From Streptomyces sp. NBC_00572 (GTDB taxonomy: Bacteria; Actinomycetota; Actinomycetes; Streptomycetales; Streptomycetaceae): a DNA stretch of 64,000 nt. The notes below the pieces were generated by a model, which saw only the letters and a program-made list of their open reading frames with translations, had not been told where the DNA came from and searched no databases. The position numbers were made by a program, and so were the translations under genes. The stretch covers positions 2,728,001-2,792,000 of the forward strand of contig NZ_JAPENX010000001.1 of the NCBI RefSeq assembly GCF_026341815.1, in the 5' to 3' direction. Of the stretch, positions 16,395-26,008 are shown one piece after another. Each line of letters starts with the position of its first letter. Within the stretch, counting starts at the first letter, position 1.

Positions 16395-19258
16395 AGACCT
16401 GGTTCCATTCCTGGCGGGCCGCGATCCGTATCGCCCGTCGTGACGCCTGGCGTTCCAAGGGCCGCAGCGCCCTCGTACTGGCCATGATCGCCCTGCCGAT
16501 CCTGGGTGTCAGCGCCCTCGATCTGACCATCCGCAGCTCCGAGCTGTCCCCCGCGGAGCGGGCGGACCGCACGATGGGCGCGGCCGACGCCCGGTTCCAG
16601 GACTCCGGCTACGGCGGGGTGCCCGTCTTCCAGGACCCGCCCGGCGACATGAACACTCCGGCCAAGGACTACGGGGACTCGGCCTGGCCGAGCGGTTCCG
16701 TCGATGTCACCAAGGCCTTCCCGGCGGGCTCCACGGTCCTGAAGGACACCATCGGCGGGGCCAAGCTGACGACGGTTCACGGTCTGCTGATGACGGAGGT
16801 CCGTGAGCTCAAGGCGGCCGATCCGATCGCCCGGGGCATCACGACCCTCCTGGAGGGGCGTTATCCGGAGAAGAACGACGAGGTGATCGCGACCTCGCAC
16901 TTCCTGGAGACCAGCGGCCTGTCGATCGGCTCGACCCTTTCCGCACGCAATTTCGACCGCCAGTACCGCATCGTCGGCGCCTACGAAATTCCCGACTCCC
17001 TGAACACCGACCAGGTCAACGCGCTGCCGGGGGCCTTCCTCGCCCCGTACGCGAAGGCCGCGGAGAAGGCGGGGCTGCAGAAGCCCGGCGCCTCCAGCAC
17101 CTATCTGGTGCGCGCGTCCGGTGGTTTCACGTGGAACATGGTCAAGGAGCTCAACACCAAGGGCGTCATCGTCACCTCGCGTGCCGTGCTCCTCGACCCG
17201 CCGGCCAAGTCCGAGGTCCCGCTCTACCAGAGGGGTGGCTGGGGCGACTTCGAGTCCAGCGCGGGGGCCGATGCCGCCGAGCTCGCCGCCCTCGGCACCG
17301 TCGTCGGCCTGGCGATGCTGGAGATCTGCCTGCTCGCCGGACCCGCCTTCGCGGTCGGGGCCCGACGCTCGCGCCGCCAGCTCGGTCTCGTCGGGGCCAA
17401 CGGCGGTGCCCGCAGCCACATCCGGGCCATTGTCCTGAGCGGCGGCCTGGTCATCGGTATCGCCGCCGCCGTCACCGGTACGGTCCTCGCCCTGATCCTC
17501 ACCCTGGCGCTCCAGCCGGTCCTTGAGGACACCATGGGCCAGCGGTTCGGCGCCTTCGACGTCCGGCCGCTCGAAATCCTCGGCATCGCCCTGCTCGCCG
17601 TGCTGACCGGTCTGCTCGCGGCGATCGTGCCGGCCATCACCGCCTCCCGGCAGACGGTCCTCGCCTCGCTCACCGGCCGCCGCGGAATCCGCCGCAGCAG
17701 CCGCGTGCTGCCCCTGATCGGCCTCGTGGCCCTCCTGATCGGCGGCGCGATCGCGCTCTTCGGCTCCCTCGTCAGCCAGCAGTTCATCATCGTGGCGGGC
17801 GGCTCCGCCATCGCCGAACTGGGCATCGTCGCCATGACCCCGGCCCTCGTCGGCCTGTTCGGGCGGACCGGGCGCTGGCTGCCGCTCTCGCCGCGGCTCG
17901 CGCTGCGGGACGCCGTGCGCAACCGGGGCCGTACGGCACCCGCCGTCGCCGCCGTCCTCGCCGCCGTCGCGGGATCGGTCGCCGTCTCCGTGTTCATGGC
18001 CAGCAGTGAGGCCCAGTACGAGGCCGAGTACCAGGCCCAGCTGCCGTACGGCGCGGTCTCCGCCTTCGTCACGGAGGAGGGCGGCCGGGACGTCCCCGCC
18101 GTCCGCGACGCGGTCCAGCGCTTCCTGCCGGTCGACGTCCGCGCCGATGTCGAGCGCGTCACGGTCGGCAAGGCCGGCTGCCCGATGTGGGGCGGCGGCG
18201 GCGACGGCTGCGGCCGCTACGAGGTCGTCGTCCCCCCGGCCAACGAGTGCCCCATGTACGCCACCGTCCCCGGCGACGGTGACCCCTCGGAGCGGTTCAC
18301 CCCCGAGCAGCGGCGGAAGATGGTCGCCGAGGACTGGCGCTGCGACCAGTCCTACTCCGGCCACGGGGTCTACACCGAAGGCGGTCTGCTGGTCGGCGAC
18401 GCCACGGTCCTCAAGGTCCTCGGCATCGAGGACGCCGGAGCCGCGAAGGCCCTCGCCGAAGGCAAGATCGTCAGCTTCACCCGCGCCCAGGTCGACAAGA
18501 ACGGCACCATCGGGATCAAGCAGGTCACCGACATCGCCGCCGCCGACAAGGCGGCCGAGGAAGGCCGTCCCGCACCCGGGAAGGTCAGCTCGATTCCCGC
18601 CTACCGCGTGCCCGGCAGCCCGAAGACGTACGGCCTCCAGGCCCTGATCACCCCGGCCACCGCCAAGGCCGCCGGCCTCTCCACGACGCCGATGGGCCTG
18701 TACGTCGCCACCGACCGGCTGCCCGACAGCGAGGCGCGCCAGAAGCTCGACAGCGAACTCGCCAAGCTCGGCAGCGACGTCGAACTCCACGTGGAGGAAG
18801 GCTTCGTCAACGACAACAGCATCATCCTGCTCGCGCTCGCCATCTTCGCGGGCCTGGTCACCATCGGCGCCGCAGGCATCGCCACCGGCCTCGCCCAGGC
18901 CGACGCCGAGGCCGATCTGAAGACGCTCGCCGCCGTGGGCGCCCCGCCCCGCGTCCGCCGCACCCTCAGCGGATTCCAGTGCGGAGTCGTCGCCGCGATG
19001 GGCGTGATCCTCGGCTCGGCCGCCGGAATACTCCCCGCGGTGGGGCTCCGGCTCACCGAGGAACGGCAGCAGATCCGCTTCCACGAGGAGGCCGTCGCCC
19101 AGGGCTGGAGCAACGCGACGGACATTCCGTCCCTCCCGATCGTCATCCCGTGGGAGACCCTGGCCGGCCTGCTCATCGCCGTGCCGCTCGGTGCCGCACT
19201 GCTCGCCGCCCTGGTGACCCGCTCGCGCGGCGCACTGGCCCGGCGCGCGGCGATCTGA
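16391..19258 (+). CDS. FtsX-like ABC permease, ten-TM type
   Basis: 955 residues starting at GTG 16391, coupled to the ATPase gene. One membrane helix near the N-terminus (SALVLAMIALPILGVSALDL), then a ~240-residue extracytoplasmic domain. A three-helix FtsX block (~310-420) and further helices (~430-560) follow. A second ectodomain (~560-800) contains several cysteines (CPMWGGGGDGCG, NECPMY, WRCDQ). A final FtsX block (~810-955) ends the protein. This duplicated layout matches actinobacterial MacB/BceB-like exporters. The clustered cysteines in the second ectodomain could form disulfides or bind metal; substrate unknown. A strong terminator hairpin follows. Confidence 0.88.
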
Positions 19259-19276
19259 CGTACTTCGTTGTCGTGC

Positions 19277-19319
19277 TGTGCCCCCGCACGAGGGTGGATC
19301 ACCCTCGTGCGGGGGCACA
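19277..19319 (+). terminator. Terminator of the PadR-ABC operon
   Basis: Perfect 19-bp stem (19277-19295 with 19301-19319) with a five-base loop, 19 bases after the permease stop and ending just before the bpa promoter region. Confidence 0.8.
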
Positions 19320-19355
19320 CCTCGTGGTGACGCGTGTGTACGAGAGAATGGCGGC

Positions 19356-19901
19356 ATGGAGATGCCGAGGAATGACAGGTCGCAGGAGAGCCCCCAGGTC
19401 CTCATCGTGGGACAGGACGGGATGGCGCTCGGCGGCACTCAGGGCGACGACGAACCCCGCGAGGTCCCGGTGACGGAAATGGTCGAGCAGCCTGCGAAGG
19501 TCATGCGGATCGGCAGCATGATCAAGCAGCTCCTGGAGGAAGTACGCGCGGCACCTCTCGACGAGGCCAGCCGGGTCAGGCTCAAGGACATCCACGCAAG
19601 CTCCGTGAAGGAGCTGGAGGACGGGCTCGCGCCCGAGCTGGTCGAGGAACTGGAGCGGCTCTCCCTGCCGTTCACGGATGAGGCGATCCCCTCCGAGGCG
19701 GAGCTGCGCATCGCGCAGGCGCAGCTGGTGGGCTGGCTGGAAGGTCTCTTCCACGGCATCCAGACCGCGCTGTTCGCCCAGCAGATGGCGGCCCGCGCGC
19801 AGCTGGAGCAGATGCGCAGGGCGCTCCCGCCGGGTGCGTCGCACGACGATGACGACGACGACCGCGGCCACGGCGCGATCCGCTCGGGGCCCTACCTGTA
19901 A
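19356..19901 (+). CDS. bpa: Bacterial proteasome activator (Bpa/PafE, DUF2587)
   Basis: 181 residues from the ATG at 19356. The central helical core (~40-150) carries PAKVMRIGSMIKQLLEEVR, FTDEAIPSEAELRIAQAQLVGWLEGLFHGIQ and AQLEQMRRALPPG, the pattern of the ring-forming ATP-independent activator of the 20S proteasome. The acidic spacer DDDDDD and the C-terminal GPYL end matter: mycobacterial PafE ends GQYL, which docks into the 20S alpha-ring. Keeping the Tyr-Leu tail implies a functional proteasome in this organism. It stands between two very strong hairpins and is therefore its own transcription unit. Confidence 0.88.
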   Translation: MEMPRNDRSQESPQVLIVGQDGMALGGTQGDDEPREVPVTEMVEQPAKVMRIGSMIKQLLEEVRAAPLDEASRVRLKDIHASSVKELEDGLAPELVEELERLSLPFTDEAIPSEAELRIAQAQLVGWLEGLFHGIQTALFAQQMAARAQLEQMRRALPPGASHDDDDDDRGHGAIRSGPYL

Positions 19902-19975
19902 ACAGCCCCTCACCTGCGGTCCCGCGTACGACGGGGGCTGCGGGTCCCTCGTACGGCAGGGGCTGCAAGCCCTTC

Positions 19976-20020
19976 ACACGGCAGGGGCCCGGCACACGGT
20001 GTGCCGGGCCCCTGCCGTGT
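19976..20020. terminator. Bidirectional terminator between bpa and the quinone oxidoreductase
   Basis: Perfect 21-bp inverted repeat (19976-19996 with 20000-20020) with a three-base loop, between converging genes. Degenerate copies of a GGCAGGGGCTGC-like phrase occur just before it (19930-19990). Confidence 0.8.
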
Positions 20021-20027
20021 CCCCGTG

Positions 20028-21014
20028 TCAGTCCTGGGGTGCGAGCAGCAGGACCTTGCCGACGTGGCTGCCGGACTCCAGCGCCCGGTGGCCCTCGGCG
20101 GCGTCGTTCAGCGGCAGCGTCCGGTCGACGACCGGCCGGACCGTGCCCGCGCCGATCAGCGGCCACACGTGCTCCCGGACGGCGGCGACGATCGCCGCCT
20201 TCTCGTCCACCGGGCGGGCACGCAGCGTGGTCGCCATGACGGCGGCACGCTTCGCGAGCAGCGCACCCAGGTTCAGCTCGCCCTTCACCCCGCCCTGCAG
20301 ACCGATGACGACGAGCCGGCCGCTCACGGCCAGCGCCTTCACGTTCCGCTCCAGGTACTTGGCGCCGACGATGTCCAGGATGACGTCCGCGCCCGCCCCG
20401 TCCGTCGCCTTGGCCAGCTCCTCGACGAAGTCCTGCTCCCGGTAGTCGATGAGGATGTCCGCACCGAGCTCGGCACAGCGCGCCAGCTTCTCGGGGCCGC
20501 CGGCGGTGACCGCGACCCGCGCCCCGACCGCCTTCGCCAGCTGGATCGCCATCGTCCCGATCCCGCTCGCGCCGCCGTGCACCAGCAGCGTCTCGCCCGG
20601 CCGCAGGTGCGCGATCATGAAGATGTTGGACCAGACGGTGCAGACCACCTCGGGAAGTGCCCCCGCCGTGGCCAGGTCGACACCCTCCGGTACGGGGAGG
20701 AGCTGACCGGCCGGGACGACGACCTTCTCCGCGTAACCGCCGCCCGCGAGCAGCGCGCACACCTCGTCGCCGACAGCCCAGCCGGCCACCCCCGGACCGA
20801 GCGCGGCGATCCGGCCCGAACACTCCAGGCCGGGGTACGGGGACGTGCCCGGCGGCGGGTCGTAGAAGCCCTGGCGCTGGAGCAGGTCGGCGCGGTTGAC
20901 GGCGCTCGCCACCACCTCGACGAGGACCTCGCCCTCGCCGGGCACGGGATCGGGCACCTCGGCCCAGACCAGGGCCTCGGGACCGCCGGGTTCCGGAATC
21001 GTGATCGCATACAT
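20028..21014 (-). CDS. NAD(P)H-quinone oxidoreductase (zeta-crystallin type)
   Basis: 328-residue medium-chain dehydrogenase without the zinc ligands. The GroES-like part carries NRADLLQRQGFYDPPPG, characteristic of the PIG3/QorA branch. The Rossmann part has LLVHGGASGIGTMAIQLAK, whose GxGxxG-like turn binds NADPH. It should reduce quinones or related enals in the cytosol. It starts at ATG 21014 and is a single gene between the potassium channel gene and the hairpin at 19976. Confidence 0.88.
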   Translation of the reverse strand: MYAITIPEPGGPEALVWAEVPDPVPGEGEVLVEVVASAVNRADLLQRQGFYDPPPGTSPYPGLECSGRIAALGPGVAGWAVGDEVCALLAGGGYAEKVVVPAGQLLPVPEGVDLATAGALPEVVCTVWSNIFMIAHLRPGETLLVHGGASGIGTMAIQLAKAVGARVAVTAGGPEKLARCAELGADILIDYREQDFVEELAKATDGAGADVILDIVGAKYLERNVKALAVSGRLVVIGLQGGVKGELNLGALLAKRAAVMATTLRARPVDEKAAIVAAVREHVWPLIGAGTVRPVVDRTLPLNDAAEGHRALESGSHVGKVLLLAPQD

Positions 21015-21111
21015 GGCGGCGAGGCTACTCCCGGCACCGGCCGGGGCCGGTCCTCCCCGCCGGTCCGCCTCCCCGGCCGGGGGTGTCCGGCCCTGACCGG
21101 CCGGTCAGGTC

Positions 21112-22197
21112 CTAGTCCTCCGGCGGCGTGCTGAGCGGGGTGACCGGCGCGGCGCGCACGATGGTGATCACCCGGTCGGTGAGCTGGAGCGGGCTGGCCG
21201 CGGGGTCGTCGTAACCGATCAGCCGGTGGCCTCGGAGCACGCTCACGACCAGGTCGCCGGTCTCCCGCACGCTCTTGCCCACCTCGCTCTTGGTCACCGG
21301 ACGCTCGACCAGGTCGAGGCCGGAACCCTGCTGGATGAGGTCCTCCATCACCGTGCCGGCGCTGGGGCTCAGCACGGAGAGGCCGAGCAGGCGCCCGGCG
21401 GCGCTGGCGCTGGTGATGACCGCGTCCGCACCGGACTGGCGCAGCAGCGGCGCGTTCTCCTCCTCGCGGACCGCGGCGACGATCTTCGCGCCCCGGTTGA
21501 GCTGGCGGGCCGTGAGGGTGACCAGCACGGCGGTGTCGTCGCGCTGGGTGGCGATGACGATCTGCCGGGCCCGCTGCACCTCGGCGCGGAGCAACACGTC
21601 ACTGCGGGTCGCGTCACCGACGACGCCGACGAACCCGTCCGCGTTCGCCGTCTCGATCACCTTGTTGGAGGGATCGACGATGACGATCTGCTCCTTGCGG
21701 AGGCCGGTCGCACAGAGCGTCTGGATCGCGGACCGCCCCTTGGTGCCGAAGCCGACGATGACGGTGTGGTCGCGCAAGGTGGACCTCCAGCGGTTCAGCC
21801 GGAACTCCTCGCGGGTCCGCTCCGTGAGGACCTCAAGGGTGGTACCGACCAGGATGATCAGAAACAGCACGCGCAGGGGCGTGACCAGCAGGATGTTGGC
21901 GAGCCGCGCCGTGTCGCTGTACGGGACGATGTCGCCGTATCCGGTGGTGGAGAGCGTCACGGTCGCGTAGTAGGCGCAGTCGAGGAAGTCGAGCGTCTCG
22001 TCGGCGTTGTCGTGGTAGCCGTCGCGGTCGATGTAGACGATGAGAACCGTCACCAGGAGCACGCCGAGCGCCATGAGCAGCCGCTTGCCGACCTGACGCA
22101 GCGGACGCTCGACCTCCCTGCGCGGCAGCCTGATCTGCGGGCCGGAGATCCGCTCGTCCGCGTGGCGGGCCATGGCGTCACGACTGGGAAGTTTCAC
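21112..22197 (-). CDS. Potassium channel with RCK (TrkA) domains
   Basis: 361 residues. Two membrane helices (~25-45 and ~95-125) flank the pore, with selectivity filter TTGYGD. The RCK Rossmann domain begins at VIVGFGTKGRSAIQ and is followed by a TrkA-C domain (~260-350). The GTG at 22197 is chosen because AAGGAG lies ten bases upstream; a GTG three codons earlier is only one base from that site, and a downstream ATG at 22173 has none. The start codon overlaps the moeA stop as GTGA and lies inside the parS site. Role: gated K+ flux, probably in ion and turgor control. Confidence 0.88.
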   Translation of the reverse strand: MKLPSRDAMARHADERISGPQIRLPRREVERPLRQVGKRLLMALGVLLVTVLIVYIDRDGYHDNADETLDFLDCAYYATVTLSTTGYGDIVPYSDTARLANILLVTPLRVLFLIILVGTTLEVLTERTREEFRLNRWRSTLRDHTVIVGFGTKGRSAIQTLCATGLRKEQIVIVDPSNKVIETANADGFVGVVGDATRSDVLLRAEVQRARQIVIATQRDDTAVLVTLTARQLNRGAKIVAAVREEENAPLLRQSGADAVITSASAAGRLLGLSVLSPSAGTVMEDLIQQGSGLDLVERPVTKSEVGKSVRETGDLVVSVLRGHRLIGYDDPAASPLQLTDRVITIVRAAPVTPLSTPPED

Positions 22198-22204
22198 GTG
22201 AAAC
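22191..22204. other. parS site at the moeA/potassium-channel junction
   Basis: Second exact GTTTCACGTGAAAC. It spans the last codons and stop of moeA and the GTG start plus second codon of the channel gene, so the ParB site is protein-coding in two frames. ParB bound here would sit on the translation-coupling junction. Confidence 0.9.
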
Positions 22205-23606
22205 ACGCTCCTTGGGCCGGTACGGCCCCCTCGGCCGTCGGCCAGGGAAGGTCGAGGACATCCAGCTCGTGACCGGGGCGTGCGCCGCCGGGCGGGACGA
22301 CGGCCAGGCCGTCCGCGGTGGCGATGCCCCGGAGCATGGCCGGTCCGTTGTAGCGCAGGGGTACGGCCCGTCCAGCACGGCGGACGACCGGGACGAGCCG
22401 GGTGTCGTGCGGATGCCCGTGCACCTCGTCCTGGACGGGTACGCGGGGCGGATCCCCTTGCCCCTGGTCGGCCAGGGCCCTGAGGAACGGCTCGGCCAGG
22501 GTGAGAAGCCCGGAGACGGCCGCGAGCGGGTTGCCGGGAAGGCCGACGAGGTGGCGGACGTGCCCGGGTCGGGTGGGCTCGGCGTGAGTGGGCTCGGCGC
22601 GGGTGGGCTCGGCGGGGGTGGGCTCGGCGCAGAGGCGGGCGAGCAGCATCGGGTGGCCGGGCCGGACCTTCACCCCGTCGACCAGGAGGGTGGCGCCGGC
22701 CTTGGCCAGCACACCGTGGACGTGGTCCACGGGCCCGGCGGCGGTCCCGCCGGTGGTGAGGACCAGGTCGGCGGTGGAGCCGGTGACGGCCGCGTACAGC
22801 TCCTCGGCCTCGTCGCCGATCCGGCGGATGGCGAGAACGTCGGCGCCGAGCGCCGTCAGCCAGGGGCCGAGCATGGGGCCGAGAGCGTCACGGATGAGGC
22901 CGTCGTGGGGGAGCCCCGCCGTGAGCAGCTCGTCGCCGAGGACCAGGATCTCCACCCGGGGGCGCGGTGCCACACGGAGCTCGTCGTAGCCGGCGGCCGC
23001 CGCGAGGCCCAGTACGGCGGGGGTCACGACGGTGCCCGCGGGGAGCAGTTCGTCACCGGAGCGGCACTCCTGACCCCGGGGCCGGATGTCCTGCCCCGGC
23101 ACGACCTCGCGCAGGGCGTGCAGCAGGGCGCCCTCGGGAGCTGCGTGCTCGGTGCCGGAGGGCTCGGTACGGGTGCGTCCGGTACCGGAGTGCTCGGTGC
23201 GGGAGTGTTCGGTGCGGAGGACCGCGGTGGTCCCGGAAGGGACGCGGGCGCCGGTGGCGATCCGTACGGCCTCGCCGTCGGCCGTCGCGGCCCCGGACGC
23301 CTGCCCGGCAAGGACGGCACCCTCCGCGCGTACGGTCCAGGGTCCGGGCCCCGCGACCGCCCAGCCGTCCATGGCGGAGGTGTCGAAGGGCGGCAGGTCG
23401 GTGAGGGCGAGGAGCGGCTCGGCCAGGACCTGGCCGAGTGCCTGCCCGAGCGGTACGCCGAGCGGCGCCCGGCCGGCCCGCGCGGAGGCCCCGGCGCGGA
23501 CGGCGGCGGCCCGCGCCTCGGGCCAGGCGGTGGCCCGGTGCGGCTGCCCGTCCCCCGCGTCCGGGGAGGTTCCCGGGGCCACCGGGAGGGGCTCCTTCAG
23601 GCTCAT
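22194..23606 (-). CDS. moeA: Molybdopterin molybdenumtransferase MoeA
   Basis: 470 residues; MoeA inserts molybdate into adenylylated molybdopterin. Characteristic phrases: LPPFDTSAMDGWA, RIATGARVPSGTTAVL, VVPGQDIRPRGQE, the MoCF-binding block LVLTTGGTAAGPVDHV and LVGLPGNPLAAV. Two low-complexity inserts are unusual: ~132-152 (SRTEHS/SGTGRT-like units) and ~330-345 (repeated AEPT), both encoded by short imperfect tandem DNA repeats and lying in surface loops. Its start overlaps the mobA-like stop by four bases and its stop overlaps the channel start. Confidence 0.92.
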   Translation of the reverse strand: MSLKEPLPVAPGTSPDAGDGQPHRATAWPEARAAAVRAGASARAGRAPLGVPLGQALGQVLAEPLLALTDLPPFDTSAMDGWAVAGPGPWTVRAEGAVLAGQASGAATADGEAVRIATGARVPSGTTAVLRTEHSRTEHSGTGRTRTEPSGTEHAAPEGALLHALREVVPGQDIRPRGQECRSGDELLPAGTVVTPAVLGLAAAAGYDELRVAPRPRVEILVLGDELLTAGLPHDGLIRDALGPMLGPWLTALGADVLAIRRIGDEAEELYAAVTGSTADLVLTTGGTAAGPVDHVHGVLAKAGATLLVDGVKVRPGHPMLLARLCAEPTPAEPTRAEPTHAEPTRPGHVRHLVGLPGNPLAAVSGLLTLAEPFLRALADQGQGDPPRVPVQDEVHGHPHDTRLVPVVRRAGRAVPLRYNGPAMLRGIATADGLAVVPPGGARPGHELDVLDLPWPTAEGAVPAQGACFT

Positions 23607-24457
23607 CCGGCCTCGTCCTGCTCGGCGGCCCAGCGCTGGGCCAGCGCGGCGGCCTTGCGGGCGGCCTCGGCGACCGCCTCCGGTCCGCCCCCGGCGGCCG
23701 CGCTCGCCGCCGCGTAGCCCACCAGGAAGGTGGTCAGGGGTGCGGCGGGGCGGGCCACGCCATGGGCGGCGTCACGAGCCAGATCGAGCAGCACGCCGGT
23801 GTCGACGTCCAATTCGATGCCCAGTTCGTCCTTGACTGCGGTGATCCATTCATCCAGCACGGTCCCATGCTCCCTGATGCGGGCCCGGGCCGTGGCGATG
23901 TCCTCCCAGGTGTCGCAGTCGAAGGAGGCGAGGGGCCCCGCGGCGACCCGGGTGAGCCGCAGCGCGCCCGTGAGCAGCCGCAGCGGGCCGCCGTCGAGGG
24001 TGCCGCGCTCCCCGGCGATCCGAGCCAGCTCCCGCCGGAGCGGGGCGGCACGGTACGCGGCGACGAGCGGCTGGTCCCGCCCCCCGGCGTCGGTGAGGAG
24101 CGCGGCCTCGGCCTCGGGGTCCTCGGCGAGCGCCCCGAGCAGCCGTCGGACGGTGTCCTCGTCGAGGAAGGGCAGGTCGGCGGAGAGGACGAGCAGGACG
24201 TCGGCCCGGGTCTCCCTCACTCCGGCGTCGAGAGCGGCCAGTGGCCCTCCGCCGGGCGGGTCCTCCCTGGTCCAGCGGACGGGGCGGACGGTCGGGCGGG
24301 GATCGCCGACGACCACGGTCCGGTCCGCGCCTCGGCAGGCGGTGAGGACCCGGTCGAGGAGTGCCCGGCCCCCGACCCGTACTCCGGGCTTGTCGGCACC
24401 GCCGAGGCGCCGGGCGGCACCTCCGGCGAGTACGACGGCGTCATGTGGGGTGGTCAC
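23603..24457 (-). CDS. MobA-like molybdenum cofactor nucleotidyltransferase fused to DUF6457
   Basis: 284 residues. The N-terminal ~190 residues form a MobA-type nucleotidyltransferase: VVLAGGAARRLGGADKPG is the GTP-binding loop (LAGGxxxRxGxxK) and LSADLPFLD the metal-binding Asp motif. MobA attaches GMP to Mo-molybdopterin. The last ~85 residues (LDEWITAVKDELGIELDVDT onward) are a separate helical domain seen next to Mo-cofactor genes in actinobacteria (DUF6457). A fused layout with moeA directly downstream (4-bp overlap) makes a two-gene cofactor-maturation unit. Confidence 0.85.
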   Translation of the reverse strand: MTTPHDAVVLAGGAARRLGGADKPGVRVGGRALLDRVLTACRGADRTVVVGDPRPTVRPVRWTREDPPGGGPLAALDAGVRETRADVLLVLSADLPFLDEDTVRRLLGALAEDPEAEAALLTDAGGRDQPLVAAYRAAPLRRELARIAGERGTLDGGPLRLLTGALRLTRVAAGPLASFDCDTWEDIATARARIREHGTVLDEWITAVKDELGIELDVDTGVLLDLARDAAHGVARPAAPLTTFLVGYAAASAAAGGGPEAVAEAARKAAALAQRWAAEQDEAG

Positions 24458-24553
24458 CCGAGCAGTATGGTCCGCCGCCCGTCCCCGCCGTCGGGCGCGT
24501 CTCCCTTCGCGAGACGTCCCGGCCGGCCGGCTTGTCTCGCCAGGACGAGCCGG

Positions 24554-24594
24554 CCGGTGCGTACGGACCCGAGGGGCGGGCCCGTACGCACCGG
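24554..24594 (-). terminator. bkd2 operon terminator
   Basis: Perfect 13-bp inverted repeat (24554-24566 with 24582-24594) with a 15-base loop, eight bases beyond the bkdC2 stop on the minus strand. Confidence 0.65.
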
Positions 24595-24601
24595 TCGGGT
24601 G

Positions 24602-26008
24602 TCAGAGCGTGCGGAGCAGGACCGCCGGCTGCTCGACGCAGTCGGCCACGTACCTCAGGAAGCCGCCCGCCGTGCCGCCGTCGCAGACGCGGTGGTCGAA
24701 GGTGAGCGAGAGCTGCACCACCTGACGCACGGCCAGTTCGCCCTGGTGCACCCAGGGCTTGGGGATGATCCGGCCGACGCCGAGCATCGCGGCCTCGGGG
24801 TGGTTGATGATCGGCGTGGATCCGTCGACCCCGAACACCCCGTAGTTGTTCAGGGTGAACGTGCCACCCGTCAGATCGGCCGGGGTCAGTGCGGACTGCC
24901 GTGCGGCCTCCGTCAGCCGGGCGAACTCGGCCGTCAGAGACTCGGCCGTCCGGGTCCCCGCGTCCTTGACCACGGGGACGACCAGGCCGCGCGGGGTCTG
25001 GGCGGCGAAGCCGAGGTGCACGGACGGCAGCCGGACGATCTCCCGGGCCGCCATGTCCACGGTGGAGTTGAGCTCGGGGAACCGGGCCAGGGCGTGGGCG
25101 CAGATCCGGGCGAGGAGTGCGAGCAGGGAGATCTTCGGCCCGCCCGCCGCGTTCATCGCCCTCCGTGCGGCCATCAGCTCGGTCGCGTCGGCGTCGACCC
25201 AGCAGGTCGCGTCCGGGATCTCCGTACGGCTGCGCGACAGCTTGTCCGCCACCGCTCCACGGACCCCGCGCAGCGGAACCCGCTCACCGGCCGAGGCGAG
25301 CGCGGGCGCCGAAGCGGCGGCCGGAGCGGACGCGGGCGCCGGTGCGGCGACGGGCCGCTCCAGGGCCGCGATGGCCAGCTCCACGTCGGCCCGCAGGATC
25401 AGTCCCTCGGGCCCCGACCCGTGGATCTCCCGCAGGTCGAGTCCCCGGTCCCTGGCCAGCTTCCGCACGAGCGGCGAGATGACCGGCACCGGACCCTCGT
25501 GGCCGGCGACGGCCACGGCGACCGGCGCCGCAGCGGCCACCGGAGCCGCGACGGGTGCCGGGGCCGCGGCGGGTGCGGGTGCCTGTGCCACGGCGTGGCT
25601 CTCGTGCCGTACCCGGCGGCGCCGGGCGGCGGGCCCGGCCGTGCCGTACCCGACCAGCACATTGCCCGAGTACTCGGACGACACGGCGGACTCGGCGGCG
25701 GTCCCACCCGCCGTGGGGGTGGCTCCCGGAGCCGCCTCCGCGAGCTCCTCCGGCGCGCCCGTGCCGCCCACGGCCACCGTCAGCAGCGGTGCGCCGACGG
25801 GCAGTTCGGTGCCCTCCTCGCCGTACCGCGCGGTGACGACACCGCCGTACGGGCAGGGCACCTCGACCATGGCCTTGGCCGTCTCGACCTCGACGACCGG
25901 CTGGTCGATGGCGACGACGTCGCCGACGCTGACCAGCCAGCGGACGATCTCCGCCTCGGTGAGTCCCTCACCGAGGTCGGGCAGCTTGAACTCGAGCACC
26001 TGCGCCAT
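24602..26008 (-). CDS. bkdC2: Branched-chain 2-oxoacid dehydrogenase E2, cluster 2
   Basis: 468 residues. Lipoyl domain 1-78 with Lys45 in EVETAKA; Ala/Pro-rich linker; E1/E3-binding domain ~160-200 (SPLVRKLARDRGLDLREIHG, GLILRADVE); catalytic domain to the end with TFDHRVCDGGTAGG, an HRVCDG variant that keeps His and Asp. The ATG at 26008 shares its A with the upstream stop (TGATG) and has GGAGGCGGG before it. Compared with BkdC1 the linker and catalytic domain differ substantially, so the two clusters are old duplicates, not a recent copy. Confidence 0.92.
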   Translation of the reverse strand: MAQVLEFKLPDLGEGLTEAEIVRWLVSVGDVVAIDQPVVEVETAKAMVEVPCPYGGVVTARYGEEGTELPVGAPLLTVAVGGTGAPEELAEAAPGATPTAGGTAAESAVSSEYSGNVLVGYGTAGPAARRRRVRHESHAVAQAPAPAAAPAPVAAPVAAAAPVAVAVAGHEGPVPVISPLVRKLARDRGLDLREIHGSGPEGLILRADVELAIAALERPVAAPAPASAPAAASAPALASAGERVPLRGVRGAVADKLSRSRTEIPDATCWVDADATELMAARRAMNAAGGPKISLLALLARICAHALARFPELNSTVDMAAREIVRLPSVHLGFAAQTPRGLVVPVVKDAGTRTAESLTAEFARLTEAARQSALTPADLTGGTFTLNNYGVFGVDGSTPIINHPEAAMLGVGRIIPKPWVHQGELAVRQVVQLSLTFDHRVCDGGTAGGFLRYVADCVEQPAVLLRTL

